NCBI GenBank assembly: GCA_028282545.1
Contig: JANQHT010000088.1
Location: forward strand, 21,663 to 85,662
Direction of reading: 5' to 3'
From: Spirochaetales bacterium
GTDB taxonomy: Bacteria > Spirochaetota > Spirochaetia > DSM-27196 > Alkalispirochaetaceae
DNA length: 64,000 nt
Notes under the pieces: generated by a model
Database searches by the model: none
What the model was told of the DNA's origin: nothing
The model's input: the letters and a program-made list of their open reading frames with translations, nothing else
Made by a program: the position numbers and the translations under genes
In this document: piece after piece, positions 27,501 through 36,105 of the stretch
How the letters are laid out: each line of letters begins with the position of its first letter
Position numbering within the stretch: the first letter of the stretch is position 1

Positions 27501-27908
27501 CGGCCGGCGCTCAGCGCGCACGGTGAAACGGGCGAGACGCTCCGCGTTCCCATAGACCCGGAAGACTTGATTTCCATGGATGGGCCATCGGTCTACCTCG
27601 CAGCGGTGAAAGCGATGATGGCGAGTCTCACCCGCGCAGCCGAGATAGCGGGTGTCAACGTTGCCCGTCTGGATCGATATATCCCGCACCAAGCCAATCA
27701 GAGGATCATCAACGCCGTTCGGCAACGCATGAAGGTCGACAAGGAACGCATGTACAGCAATATACGCGAAAACGGGAATACCTCATCCAGCACGATTCCC
27801 ATCTGCCTGAGTGAATTGATTCCGACCGCGGCCTCGGGCGAATTGTGGGGCCTCACCGCCTTCGGCGGCGGATACACCTACGGCGGAGCTATCTTGGAGA
27901 CGTTGTAA
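24558..27908 (+). CDS. Fusion: 2-oxoacid dehydrogenase E1-alpha/E1-beta, lipoyl domain and ketoacyl-ACP synthase III
   Basis: One 1116-aa chain. Residues about 15-310 are E1-alpha, with the thiamine-diphosphate site GEG (146-148) to Asn176. Residues about 335-665 are E1-beta ([17 protein letters not shown] onward). Residues about 680-755 are a lipoyl domain with the lipoylated lysine in LEADKAAVE (Lys719). Residues about 795-1116 are a KASIII/FabH domain with its triad in NAACSGY (Cys910), IPHQANQ (His1044) and NGNTSS (Asn1074), spaced as in FabH. No E2 acyltransferase or E3-binding domain is present. The chain could decarboxylate a 2-oxoacid and hand the acyl group from lipoate to the condensing enzyme. 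A separate full PDH complex is encoded at 37212-41884, so this is not the housekeeping enzyme. The ATG follows ggaggag. Confidence 0.93.
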   Translation: MTDKNKNSDNDLHNIYFDMYAARQLDLLEQSYTGRGEAFFHVSGAGHEATAALAPHLIADDWLHCHYRDKALMIARGVTSEMFFMALFNKDGSHSRGRQMNAHMSAPEHRVLSIVGPVGNSALQAVGVAASVRADVSRPIVLCSLGEGTTQESEVTEAIGHAARENLPVLFLIQDNAFAISTDTRGKTFYGTPDREFDSFWGIPITRVDGRDARNAHGVFAEVVRTIRDDRAPQIVVFSVERLHSHTNADDHRVYRSEEEITAMAQRSDPVALLRRELIDNGAKEDDLSAEEDRIKERLTAEARAVQRSAEPAVEAPTKKPLPAALTDRDAEYRGTGEQAVTMLEAIRGVLDARMAADRRVVLFGEDIADPKGDVFGVTKGLTGKYPGRVENSPLSESLIVGTSIGRALAGDRPVAFLQFADFLPIAYNQIFAELGSMYWRTDGKWQAPVIVMVTTGGYRPGLGPFHASSMEAVAAHTPGVDVVFPSTAADAAGLLNAAFDSERPTIFFYPKNQLNDRVTATSPDVQKHLVPLGIAKTVREGADITFVTYGNTVPLAGRAAVDLAEAGIEAEIIDLRSLVPWDKDAVVAAAEKTGRLIVTHEDSHTAGFGAEVLATVGERARRTVQMRRVTRDDTYVPCNFANQLAVLPSYQRLVESAVEMFGGTTVWKKDAANVSGFFQIEAIGSSPSDETITVVEWHCAPGDTIEEGQLIADLEADKAAVELKSPVGGTVKELIIGEGDSVPVGAPIVAVHTGGGDSEDYVKPVTREEPGRPVISGVVKSGTVVHTTAASDGATCSIVGVAVRRGSRLVTNEEIARLSSWDAEDIEKRTGIAQRYWVTDGEDAVTLARDASFELFDTHGIDPATLDLIVFSTGTPVSTTPSMATLLHRAILDSYDDFEVQAFDVNAACSGYLYALQVAHDFLSNQPDAKVLVVTSEVLSPRLDMGDAGTAPIFGDTATASLLVGSAYDGSAGKPRVAVRRPALSAHGETGETLRVPIDPEDLISMDGPSVYLAAVKAMMASLTRAAEIAGVNVARLDRYIPHQANQRIINAVRQRMKVDKERMYSNIRENGNTSSSTIPICLSELIPTAASGELWGLTAFGGGYTYGGAILETL

Positions 27909-27926
27909 CGCTCGGTGTCAGGGCAT

Positions 27927-27997
27927 AAAAAAGCCCCGGGGCAAAGGAGGTCAAAATCCCCGGGGCTGCAACCGAATATAATGTAGGTGGTCGCGTT
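27927..27997 (-). ncRNA. Candidate small RNA 2 with anti-Shine-Dalgarno terminator loop
   Basis: On the minus strand a perfect 9-bp hairpin (27933-27966) is followed by six U residues (27932-27927). Its 16-base loop contains GACCTCCTTTG, matching the 16S rRNA 3' end. Promoter-like boxes at 28004-28032 have the same sequence and spacing as those of candidate 1 and predict a transcript of about 70 bases. The terminator also serves msrB, which ends at 28029, so a simple msrB terminator is the alternative explanation. Confidence 0.45.
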
Positions 27998-28003
27998 CAC
28001 TTT

Positions 28004-28032
28004 AATAAACAACAAACGCTGCCGGAGGTTAC
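28004..28032 (-). promoter_or_regulatory. Promoter-like pair upstream of candidate small RNA 2
   Basis: Minus-strand GTAACCT (28032-28026), 16 bases, then TTTATTAA preceded by GTTG (-10 box 28009-28004). The first box overlaps the msrB stop codon. Matches the 10720-10748 pair. Confidence 0.4.
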
Positions 28033-28523
28033 AGTTTCTCCGGCGCTTCCTTCCCTTCGGGAACGAACTCCAGCGAGGCTGAGTTGATGCAGTAGCGGAG
28101 TCCCGTTGGGTCCGGCCCATCGGGAAAGACGTGACCCAGGTGAGATCCGCTTCGGCTATCCACGACCTCCACTCGAACCATTCCGTGGCTCCGATCGACC
28201 CGGTACCGAACCGAGTCGGGGTCAATCGGCTCGTAAAAGCTGGGCCATCCGGACCGGGAATCGTACTTGGAGTCTGATGAGAAGAGCGGTTGGCCCGTCG
28301 CCTTCGAGTAGTAGGTACCGCGCTCGCTGTTCTTGTGCAATTCACCTGTAAAGGCGCGTTCCGTTCCCTGTTCCCGGAGTACCTGGTATTCGAAATCGGA
28401 GAGCCGTTCGCGCCACTCTTCCTCGGAAAGAGAAACGGGAAAGGACTCCGGCGCTTCCCTGCCTTGAAACATCCGTTTTTCGCGTTCCGACAAGAGGTCG
28501 AACGCATCCTTTGCAGTGCTCAT
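28029..28523 (-). CDS. msrB: Peptide-methionine (R)-S-oxide reductase
   Basis: Repairs oxidised methionine (R form) using thioredoxin. The catalytic cysteine is in [12 protein letters not shown] (Cys145) and the [10 protein letters not shown] block is diagnostic. The two CxxC zinc motifs of the common MsrB form are missing (the first position reads YYSKATG), so this is a zinc-free MsrB. The ATG at 28523 gives 164 aa; the frame open to 28712 runs inside the kinase gene. It lies 35 bases downstream of the hybrid kinase, in the same direction. Confidence 0.94.
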   Translation of the reverse strand: MSTAKDAFDLLSEREKRMFQGREAPESFPVSLSEEEWRERLSDFEYQVLREQGTERAFTGELHKNSERGTYYSKATGQPLFSSDSKYDSRSGWPSFYEPIDPDSVRYRVDRSHGMVRVEVVDSRSGSHLGHVFPDGPDPTGLRYCINSASLEFVPEGKEAPEKL

Positions 28524-28558
28524 GGGAAGGAAATATACGTGCCGGTGTGCTCTCGCGG

Positions 28559-31048
28559 CTATTCCGGCAGAGACCGGACGAACACAATAACGCGTTCCGC
28601 TTCGGCTTTGACGTCCTTGAACAGTTCCAGCGAACGGTGGTACTCGCCGGCGTTGGTCGAATCTTCGAGCAGTTTCGCCGCGTCGCCGAGAGCCTGAGCC
28701 GAGAGATTCCACGAACCGCCCTTAATCGCGTGCGCTTCGATCCGTGCTCGCGGAAAATCGTTCTCTTCGATGGAAGTCGCAATAAGGTCCAACTGCGGTC
28801 CCAGGCGGTCCGCGTATCCCGAGAGTACGCGTTTCAACACGTCGGCGTCACCCATAAACGATTCGAGTGCCGCCCCGTAGTTTAGGGGCGGGGGACCATC
28901 CTCGGCGGGCGCCGAAGCGTCGGCCGGTTCCTCCACGTCTTCCACGTCGTCAAGCAGCTCTTCAACGGCGGAGATGTCGTCCACGGGAGCGTCGTCATCG
29001 TTGCCGTCGAGGATGGCGGTGTTCACGCGCGATTCCTCGGGAACTTCAGCGACACCTCCCAGGGTGAGTTCGTCCTGTTCAAACTCCCCTTTCCCCAGGC
29101 GCTCCAGGAAATAGACGACATCCTGACGTTTGAAGGGTTTGGACATATAGTCGTTCATTCCCGACCGGAGGCACCGCTCCCGTTCGCCCTTTAGCGCGTT
29201 TGCCGTAACGGCGACTACCGGCATTGACAGACCTCGCCGGCGGATCGCTCTGGTAGCCTCGTAGCCGTTCATCTCCGGCATCTGGACGTCCATGAACACC
29301 AAGTCAACCTCTTCCGAGATAGCTTTCTCTACCGCCTCCAGGCCGTTGCTCGCAAGGAAGACGTTGCACCCCTCTTTTTCGAGGATGGCCCTGAAGAGCT
29401 GCTGGTTCACGAAGTGATCTTCCGCTACGAGGATGGTTCGTTCGTGCCCCGTCGATTCAAGTTCTTCAGCGCCGTCCACCGCTTCAACGGTTACCGCCTC
29501 GAGTTCTTCGATGTCCGTAATCTGCGTTCGTTCGATCGCGTCCGCCAGTTCGAGCATCTTCACGGGCTTGTTGATATAGGCGTCAAACCACCGTAGCAAT
29601 TTCATCTTGGCCTCACCGGTACTCATTCCGGAGGGGCTCATAAGGATAAGCGTGCCGAAGTTTTGCCGGGCAGAATCGTGCAGTTCGCTTGCAAACTGCC
29701 ATCCATCCATGGTTGGGAGCCGGAGATCGATCAGGGTCACGACGAACTCCCGGACAGGGCCCTTCTCCAGCATCTCCAGGGCCAGCGGCGCGTCGGTCGC
29801 TTCGTGGATATCGCACCCCCACATGGTGAGAATCTGCCGTATCGTCTCGCGACTCGACTCGCTGTCGTCCACGATCAGGACCGGCGCTCCCGCTTCGAGG
29901 CCCTCCGGCCTGCGGTCCATTCGGTCGCTCTCACGGACAACGTCCAGCGGAATAGAGAACCAGAAGTTGGATCCAACCCCTTCCCGGCTTCTGACGCCGA
30001 TCGTTCCGCCCATCATCTTGATGAGGTCCCGCGATATGGAAAGCCCCAGCCCGGTACCGCCGAACTTGCGAGTGGTGGAGGCGTCCACCTGGCTGAAGGG
30101 TCTGAAGAGCTGTTTCTGGCGCTCCTCGGGAATACCGATCCCGGTGTCCCGGACCTGAAGCAACAGATGGACGGCGCCGTCAACCATCGCCCGCTCCGCA
30201 CTCACCTTGATTTCGCCTTCGCCGGTGAACTTGGTGGCGTTGTTCACTAGATTGACAAGTACCTGCCGTATTCGACTCGGATCGCCGGTTACCACGGCGG
30301 GAAGATCGGGATCCACGGACAGGACGAGTTCAAGGCCCTTCCGGTGCGCCTGAATGCTCACCAGATCTACCGCTTCTTCGAGCATCCCCGGGAGATCGAA
30401 CTCGATGCTCTCCAGGTGGAGCTTGCCGGCCTCTATCTTGGAAAAATCGAGGATGTCATTGATGAGCCCCAACAGCGCTTCCCCGGCAAAACGGATCGAA
30501 TTGACGTATTCCGCCTGTTCCTCGTTCATATCGGTTTCGAAGAGGAGTTCCGACATCCCGTTGATCGTGTGCAAAGGCGTCCGGATCTCGTGACTCATGT
30601 TGGCAAGGAACGCGCTTTTGGTCTGCGTTGCCTCCTCAGCGAGTTCTTTTGCCCGTCGCAGTTGCGCTTCATCTTCTTTCTGGTCGGTGACGTCGTCCAC
30701 AACGGCCAGGATAAACGGTGACTGTCCCTTGCTTTGTACACTCCGCGTGTCCACCCGCCAATAGGCGACGTCGCCGTTTTTTTTTCGACATCGACCGGTA
30801 ATCTGAAAGGTTCGCCGCTCGCCCTCTACCAAGGCCGAGTAATGGCTGCGAAAGGTCTCCGCATCGTCGGGATCCGCGTAGTTGACCAGGTAGGTCGTGG
30901 CCAATTCAGAATCGTTGTATCCGAGGAAGCGTTGAAGAGCCTGGTTTGTATAGAGTATGCACCCGGTACCGTCCATGACGACGATGCCGATCGGTGCGTG
31001 TTCGAAGATAACCTGGAACTGACGCCCGAATCCGGTGCTCCTGGTCAT
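28559..31048 (-). CDS. Hybrid sensor histidine kinase (PAS-HisKA-HATPase-REC-REC-HPt)
   Basis: An 829-aa soluble phosphorelay kinase. A PAS domain occupies residues 10-125. The HisKA phospho-histidine is in [12 protein letters not shown] (His153) and a HATPase domain follows to about residue 375. Two receivers follow: REC1 from about 386 ([12 protein letters not shown] aspartate) and REC2 from about 538 ([18 protein letters not shown] aspartate). The C-terminal HPt domain (from about 733) has its histidine in [11 protein letters not shown]. There is no transmembrane segment, so the PAS domain probably senses a cytosolic signal. It sits 18 bases after the double-receiver regulator. Confidence 0.94.
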   Translation of the reverse strand: MTRSTGFGRQFQVIFEHAPIGIVVMDGTGCILYTNQALQRFLGYNDSELATTYLVNYADPDDAETFRSHYSALVEGERRTFQITGRCRKKNGDVAYWRVDTRSVQSKGQSPFILAVVDDVTDQKEDEAQLRRAKELAEEATQTKSAFLANMSHEIRTPLHTINGMSELLFETDMNEEQAEYVNSIRFAGEALLGLINDILDFSKIEAGKLHLESIEFDLPGMLEEAVDLVSIQAHRKGLELVLSVDPDLPAVVTGDPSRIRQVLVNLVNNATKFTGEGEIKVSAERAMVDGAVHLLLQVRDTGIGIPEERQKQLFRPFSQVDASTTRKFGGTGLGLSISRDLIKMMGGTIGVRSREGVGSNFWFSIPLDVVRESDRMDRRPEGLEAGAPVLIVDDSESSRETIRQILTMWGCDIHEATDAPLALEMLEKGPVREFVVTLIDLRLPTMDGWQFASELHDSARQNFGTLILMSPSGMSTGEAKMKLLRWFDAYINKPVKMLELADAIERTQITDIEELEAVTVEAVDGAEELESTGHERTILVAEDHFVNQQLFRAILEKEGCNVFLASNGLEAVEKAISEEVDLVFMDVQMPEMNGYEATRAIRRRGLSMPVVAVTANALKGERERCLRSGMNDYMSKPFKRQDVVYFLERLGKGEFEQDELTLGGVAEVPEESRVNTAILDGNDDDAPVDDISAVEELLDDVEDVEEPADASAPAEDGPPPLNYGAALESFMGDADVLKRVLSGYADRLGPQLDLIATSIEENDFPRARIEAHAIKGGSWNLSAQALGDAAKLLEDSTNAGEYHRSLELFKDVKAEAERVIVFVRSLPE

Positions 31049-31066
31049 GAACGCTTCCCCGGCGAA

Positions 31067-32323
31067 TCAGAAGTTGGCCCGAAGCACTTCCGAAGCCTTC
31101 TTCCGCAACACCTGTGGTTTCAGCGGTTTGATCATGTAGCTCGAGACGCCCTGTTTCAACGCCTGAGCCACCGTCTCGCGTTTCGAAAGCGCCGAGAGGA
31201 CGATAATCGGCAGTTTGATCTCCTGTCGTCGCAATTCCTGGAGCACTTCGAAGCCGTTCATTTCGGGCATCATCAGATCGAGGAAAACCAAGTCGGGGTT
31301 CAGATCCGGCGCGGCGTCTACGAATTCGCGTCCGTTGTTGAACGCTTTGATCTGGAACTTCGTGTCGGAAAAAGCGGTCTTGATGAGCTCTTGGATGATG
31401 ATATCGTCGTCTACGATTATGATCTCAACCGTATCACCCAGATCCGCCAGTTCGACTGCACCCTGCTCCTGCTGAAAACGGAGGTTGATCGCTTCACCCT
31501 TCTGCTTCTTCGGAGCGCTGGTAGACAGAACGCCCTCCATCGAATCGGTGTTCCGTTCCAGGATGGGGCCGTCGGATCGCACGTTGAGAAGCCCGTCCAT
31601 CGCCCGTTCCAAGTTTGACGTCACCTCGATCGCACTCAGATCCGAGCGTCCCATGAAAAACTCTTTCACATAGTCGCTGTTTGTCAGGAATTTTACATTT
31701 TTAGGATGTGCACCGCTCCCTTCAACGACGGTTGTAACGAGGGCGGAGAGCTTGTCCGTATCCGCCGTGGAAACCTCAATGCTCGTCATGATCACGAGAA
31801 TCCGCGGTTTCCTGATAGTGTACAGATCCAAGAGTTCCCGAATCTTGTAGCGAAGCAGGTCCACTTTCTCGCGGTTGAGCCCCTGTGCCACTTCGATGAA
31901 GACGATTTCGTCGTTTACGTGGGCTTCGACGATGCACGGCGTTGTATCGATACTGACCGGAACGTTCAGCGTCTCGGAAACGGCCTCCAGGAGAGCGTCC
32001 ACACGAATCGGTTTTGTCAGGAATTTTTTTACGTTGTAACGGGCAACTTGGACCAGGGCGTCGCGGTCTATCTTGGTGGACGCCATAATAACGGGGATGT
32101 CGGCCGTGTTTGGATGCGCCTGTTTTTCCGCAAGCACCTCCAAGACAGACTTCCGCGTCAAATGGTAGTCGGTGATAAGAAGGTCCGGCATCTCGCTCCG
32201 CAGCTTGGATATCGCGTCCAAACCGCTGACACCCACGGAGACCTCGAACCCGTAGTCCTCGAGTTTGCGCTTGAGGTAATCCCTGAACAGTTGAGATTCG
32301 TCAATGACAAGAATGCTCTTCAT
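31067..32323 (-). CDS. Response regulator with two receiver domains and a central STAS-like region
   Basis: A 418-aa protein with no DNA-binding or enzymatic output domain. REC1 (residues 1-120) has Asp52 in LLITDYHLT. The middle (about 135-250) reads VIMTSIEVSTADTDKLSAL, resembling a STAS or anti-anti-sigma-like fold, though this is inference. REC2 (about 290-418) contains LVFLDLMMPEMNGFEVLQ and the switch lysine in YMIKPLKP. I start at 32323 (MKSILVIDES); a start 18 bases further upstream is possible. It is transcribed divergently from the phosphohexomutase and probably with the hybrid kinase, forming one phosphorelay. Confidence 0.85.
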   Translation of the reverse strand: MKSILVIDESQLFRDYLKRKLEDYGFEVSVGVSGLDAISKLRSEMPDLLITDYHLTRKSVLEVLAEKQAHPNTADIPVIMASTKIDRDALVQVARYNVKKFLTKPIRVDALLEAVSETLNVPVSIDTTPCIVEAHVNDEIVFIEVAQGLNREKVDLLRYKIRELLDLYTIRKPRILVIMTSIEVSTADTDKLSALVTTVVEGSGAHPKNVKFLTNSDYVKEFFMGRSDLSAIEVTSNLERAMDGLLNVRSDGPILERNTDSMEGVLSTSAPKKQKGEAINLRFQQEQGAVELADLGDTVEIIIVDDDIIIQELIKTAFSDTKFQIKAFNNGREFVDAAPDLNPDLVFLDLMMPEMNGFEVLQELRRQEIKLPIIVLSALSKRETVAQALKQGVSSYMIKPLKPQVLRKKASEVLRANF

Positions 32324-32354
32324 GACGCGTTCCGGCTCCATTATCACCGGGGCC

Positions 32355-32384
32355 TTGCACATAATCAAGACAAACCGCTACCGT
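32355..32384 (+). promoter_or_regulatory. Promoter for the phosphohexomutase
   Basis: TTGCAC (32355-32360), 18-base spacer, TACCGT (32379-32384), ending six bases before the ATG at 32391. No Shine-Dalgarno is present, suggesting a leaderless mRNA. Confidence 0.5.
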
Positions 32385-32390
32385 CCTGCC

Positions 32391-34184
32391 ATGCTGGAAG
32401 AATTCGACACAGAACGTTCGAACCGGCGAAACGCGTTCGCCCGGTCCATGATTCTCAGCGCCTCCGGTTGGCGAGCGGTCTTCGGCGACGGGGACCACGG
32501 TCTGGCCGAGTCTATCGGCCTCGAAGCGCGGGATGCGGTGGTTGTTGCTGCCACGCTCTTTGCGGAGGCCCTTACTTCAGCGGGTGACACGATCTGCGTC
32601 GGCACCGACACTCGTCCTACCGGCGCCGTAATCGCTGAAACTGCAATACGTTCCATCCTCGCGGCCGGTCGTGAAGTTGCGTTTCTCGGACGAGTCGCAT
32701 CGCCGGAGCTCATGGCGTTTGTGAAAAACTCGCCGGAGATCGATGCGTTTTTCTACGTCACCGCCAGCCACAATCCGCCGGGACATAACGGTTTCAAACT
32801 GGGCGGTTCAGACGGCGCCGTGATCTCCCGGGACCGGGCGCTCCCGCTTATCGAACGGTTCATAAAGGTAATCGCGGACGACGATTCAGTGCATCCCGTT
32901 GTTGCCGAAGCGGATGCGGTCCAGCGGTCACGCCTTGACGCGGTATATCGCCGGCAGATCTCCCTCAAGGCGGCCGCCGAAGCGCGGTATCGCGAATTTG
33001 CCCTCTCCGTCGCCTCGGGGCACGACGATGATGAGGCAAACCAGCGGTTTGTCGATGACCTTCGCTCCCATTACCTGAACGCTCCCCTTGGAATCGTTGC
33101 CGAATTGAACGGAAGCGCCCGGGCGCTCTCGGTTGATCGCTCGCTTCTGACGGAACTCGGTGTTCGCCTCTCCGTACACAACGACAAACCGGGCCTGTTC
33201 GCCCACGAAATCGTTCCCGAAGGGGCGTCGCTCGCGCCGGCAGCGGCCATACTCGAAGAATGTGCCCGGTTCGATCCCGCCTTCAAACTCGCCTACGTCC
33301 CCGACAACGACGGTGACCGGGGAAACCTCGTCTTCCTGAACTCGGACGGAGCCGCCACGGTCCTGGAGGCGCAGGAGGTGTTTGCTCTGGCCCTTACGGC
33401 GGAACTCGCCTGGACTCGGCGACGCGGGCAAAAACGTCCCGTGGCGGTCGCGATCAACGGACCGACGTCCATACGGATAGACCGTATCGCCCGCGCCTTC
33501 AACGCCGAAGTATTCCGGGCGGAAGTGGGAGAGGCGAACGTGGTCAACCTGGCGGCAGAATTGCGGGAACGCGGCTATCTTGTGCCTATCTGCGGCGAAG
33601 GCAGCAACGGCGGCACGATCGTTCATCCAGCAACGGTACGTGATCCGCTGAACACGCTCCTGACCGTACTCAAGTTCCTCCGCCACCAGTTGTACAGGGA
33701 GTGGAGCGCCGTGTCGGGCGGAGGCACGGTCTGGGCGCAGGAGCCTTCTCTCGTTGACGTTGTCAACTCCCTTCCGGCCTTTTCGACGACCAATGCCAAC
33801 GACGGGGATGCGAAAATGAAGGTCCGGACGAGTGACCAGGGCCGGCTCAAAGGTCGATACGAGGCGATTCTCCCGGAGCGCGTTGGAACGGCCCTGGCGA
33901 TTCTCGAACCTCACTTCGGGAAACTTGCCTGGCGGGAAACGAACCTCGAAGGAACTCAGGAACGGGTCGGTTCCGGGCCGGGAGTCCGCAGCGGCGCGGA
34001 ACGCGGCGGCCTACGCGTCGTATTTTCCGCCGCCGACCGGGACTGCGCGGCGGTCTGGATGCGCGGAAGCGGCACCGAACCGCTGTTTCGTATCCTCGCC
34101 GACGTTGAGGGTGCCCACCCCGAGGTGGAGCGGGCCCTGCTCGACTGGCAACGCAGCCTCGTTTTGGAGGCAGACGTAGGTTAG
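32391..34184 (+). CDS. Phosphoglucomutase/phosphomannomutase family protein
   Basis: Interconverts hexose 1- and 6-phosphates for sugar-nucleotide or glycogen metabolism. The phosphoserine loop is TASHNPPGHNG (Ser126) and the metal loop is DNDGDRG. The C-terminal phosphate-binding loop is MRGSGTEP. The 597-aa product is longer than the usual 450-550 aa, with an extra region before residue 280. The ATG at 32391 gives the family N-terminus; the frame start at 32304 would overlap the divergent regulator. It ends overlapping the convergent mutY-like gene by four bases. Confidence 0.92.
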   Translation: MLEEFDTERSNRRNAFARSMILSASGWRAVFGDGDHGLAESIGLEARDAVVVAATLFAEALTSAGDTICVGTDTRPTGAVIAETAIRSILAAGREVAFLGRVASPELMAFVKNSPEIDAFFYVTASHNPPGHNGFKLGGSDGAVISRDRALPLIERFIKVIADDDSVHPVVAEADAVQRSRLDAVYRRQISLKAAAEARYREFALSVASGHDDDEANQRFVDDLRSHYLNAPLGIVAELNGSARALSVDRSLLTELGVRLSVHNDKPGLFAHEIVPEGASLAPAAAILEECARFDPAFKLAYVPDNDGDRGNLVFLNSDGAATVLEAQEVFALALTAELAWTRRRGQKRPVAVAINGPTSIRIDRIARAFNAEVFRAEVGEANVVNLAAELRERGYLVPICGEGSNGGTIVHPATVRDPLNTLLTVLKFLRHQLYREWSAVSGGGTVWAQEPSLVDVVNSLPAFSTTNANDGDAKMKVRTSDQGRLKGRYEAILPERVGTALAILEPHFGKLAWRETNLEGTQERVGSGPGVRSGAERGGLRVVFSAADRDCAAVWMRGSGTEPLFRILADVEGAHPEVERALLDWQRSLVLEADVG

Positions 34185-35038
34185 TCGCCTATGCGCAGCT
34201 TCCCGTCGTCATCCCGCCGAACCAGCCCGTCCCGGACCAGGGTCGACAGGGCCCGGGAGATGCGTTCCGCGCTGAGCCCGGTGAAAGACGGCACCTCTTC
34301 CGCCGCCACCATTCCGCGATCGGTGAGGACGCGGAGGATCGCTCCGCGCGCCTCACGGTTGCTTTCGCGAAATGGAGCCTGCCTCTGGTATTCGCGGCTC
34401 CGCCGATTGGGATTCTCAACGACGCTTTTGACAAACGCACCGTAGTCCATAAACGCCCAGTACCATTCGCGCGGTCGTTCAACGTCCAGTGAATGTTTCA
34501 CAACCGGCATGACCCGCGCGTCCGGGACGTCCTGTTCGTCCGGGAAGAACTCGTGGAGCACCGCGCGGCGTATGTTTGTTTCAATAAACACAACGGGGCG
34601 ATTGTAGGCGAAGGCGACGATTGAACCGGCGGTATTCCGTCCTATCCCCGGAAACGTGACCAACGTATCCGGTTCATCCGGGAGCACACCGTCGTGTTCA
34701 CGTACGATGATTCCGGCGGTTTGATGCAGGAAGCGGGCGCGACGGTTGTACCCGAGCCCCTGCCACGTTTCAACCACCGCAAACAGAGAAGCCTCCGATA
34801 GGTCTCGTAAGGAAGGGAATCGTTCCACAAAACGCGGGAAATGGTTCAGCACTCGGGGAACCTGCGTCTGCTGGAGCATGATTTCGGACACAAGAATCCA
34901 GTACGGATCGGTGTTGCTCCGCCACGGCATGGGGCGTGCGGCGGTGCGGTAGTGCTCCCACACCTTCGCGCGGAACGAGGTAATGGCCTCTTCGGAACGG
35001 GCTCCGGCCGGGGGCCCGTTCCACGGCGACTCTTTCAA
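34181..35038 (-). CDS. MutY-like HhH-GPD DNA glycosylase without Fe-S cluster
   Basis: A 285-aa base-excision repair glycosylase. The catalytic glutamate is in SEIMLQQTQV (Glu52) and the helix-hairpin-helix is FPGIGRNTAGS. The position of the catalytic Asp of E. coli MutY (DGN) reads FIETNIRR, with Glu153. The four cluster cysteines after the domain are missing (the region reads ENPNRRSREY), and the C-terminal 8-oxoG-recognition domain is replaced by about 60 residues resembling a winged helix. I start at TTG 35038, overlapping the trpS stop by four bases. Cluster-free MutY forms are known; substrate preference here is uncertain. Confidence 0.85.
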   Translation of the reverse strand: MKESPWNGPPAGARSEEAITSFRAKVWEHYRTAARPMPWRSNTDPYWILVSEIMLQQTQVPRVLNHFPRFVERFPSLRDLSEASLFAVVETWQGLGYNRRARFLHQTAGIIVREHDGVLPDEPDTLVTFPGIGRNTAGSIVAFAYNRPVVFIETNIRRAVLHEFFPDEQDVPDARVMPVVKHSLDVERPREWYWAFMDYGAFVKSVVENPNRRSREYQRQAPFRESNREARGAILRVLTDRGMVAAEEVPSFTGLSAERISRALSTLVRDGLVRRDDDGKLRIGD

Positions 35039-36087
35039 TGCTCTTTGGCGGAGATTTTGGCTGCCTTCTCCGCCTTGCGACGGATTCCGTTCCACACGCC
35101 GGCGAGCCCCATCGCTTTTCGTACTTCGGAGAGGGTAGCTCTCGCCTCCTCCTTCATCCGCTGCGTCCCGGCGAAGATGATCGATTCAACGAGTCCCTTT
35201 TCTTCCGCAAACGCGGCGCGTCGTTCGCGAATCGGATCCAGAAAGGCGTTCATGGCGCGGGTGAGTTTCTCTTTGACCTCCACGTCCCCTACTCGCCCCG
35301 CCCGGTACCGCTCCTTGAGATCCTCGACCTCAACCGTGTTGTCGTTGAACACGTCGTGATACACAAAGACGGGGTTGCCTTCTACGGTTCCGGGAACGTC
35401 GGCCCGCACACGATTCGGATCCGTGTACATCCCGCGCACCTTCCGTTCAACAACGTCGGCCGGGTCAGAGAGGAAGATGGTGTTGTCCAGGGACTTCGAC
35501 ATCTTTGCGCCGCCGTCGGTCCCGACCAGGGTCGGCACGTCCCCCACCAACACGTCCGGGATCGGAAAAACCTCGTCGTACTGGCCGTTGAAACGACGGG
35601 CGATCTCCCGCGTCATCTCCACGTGCGCCTCGTTGTCCTTGCCGACCGGCACCAGATGCGCCCTGGGAAGAAGGATATCGGCGCTCTGAAGGATCGGGTA
35701 CCCTAGGAGGCCAAAGGGCATCTCGTTCAACTGAGCCGACCTGGCCATATCCTTGAGACCGGGAAGGCGCTGCAGACGGGGAACAGTGACAAGCATCTCA
35801 AAGATCAAGTTGAGTTCGTAGACTTCGGGCACGGCCGACTGGAGGTAGATCGTCGACACGGCGGGATCAATCCCGACCGCGAGATAGTCGAGAACTATAT
35901 CCCGACTGTTTCGTCCGATCTCCTCGATTGACGCCTTGTCGGGACGCGTCGTGAGCATGTGGAGGTCCGCGATGATAAAATAACACTCGTACTCCCGCTG
36001 CAGCCGAACACGGTTTGTTAGGGACCCTACGTAGTGACCGATATGCAACTTCCCGGTGGGTCGGTCACCGGTGAGAATGCGTTTCAT
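35035..36087 (-). CDS. trpS: Tryptophanyl-tRNA synthetase
   Basis: Class I synthetase charging tRNA-Trp. The HIGH motif is HIGHYVG near residue 15 and the KMSKS motif is KMSKSLDNT near residue 193. The length is 350 aa, standard. I start at ATG 36087, which has an aaaggaaagg ribosome-binding site; the TTG at 36096 is too close to it. Part of the minus-strand run from PPOX to the mutY-like gene. Confidence 0.96.
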   Translation of the reverse strand: MKRILTGDRPTGKLHIGHYVGSLTNRVRLQREYECYFIIADLHMLTTRPDKASIEEIGRNSRDIVLDYLAVGIDPAVSTIYLQSAVPEVYELNLIFEMLVTVPRLQRLPGLKDMARSAQLNEMPFGLLGYPILQSADILLPRAHLVPVGKDNEAHVEMTREIARRFNGQYDEVFPIPDVLVGDVPTLVGTDGGAKMSKSLDNTIFLSDPADVVERKVRGMYTDPNRVRADVPGTVEGNPVFVYHDVFNDNTVEVEDLKERYRAGRVGDVEVKEKLTRAMNAFLDPIRERRAAFAEEKGLVESIIFAGTQRMKEEARATLSEVRKAMGLAGVWNGIRRKAEKAAKISAKEH

Positions 36088-36105
36088 GGCGCTCAATCCT
36101 TTCCT

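Noticed and set aside
35039..35095. Longer start for the mutY-like gene at 35095
   Set aside because: It lies inside the trpS coding end and lacks a ribosome-binding site; TTG 35038 overlaps the trpS stop in the usual way.
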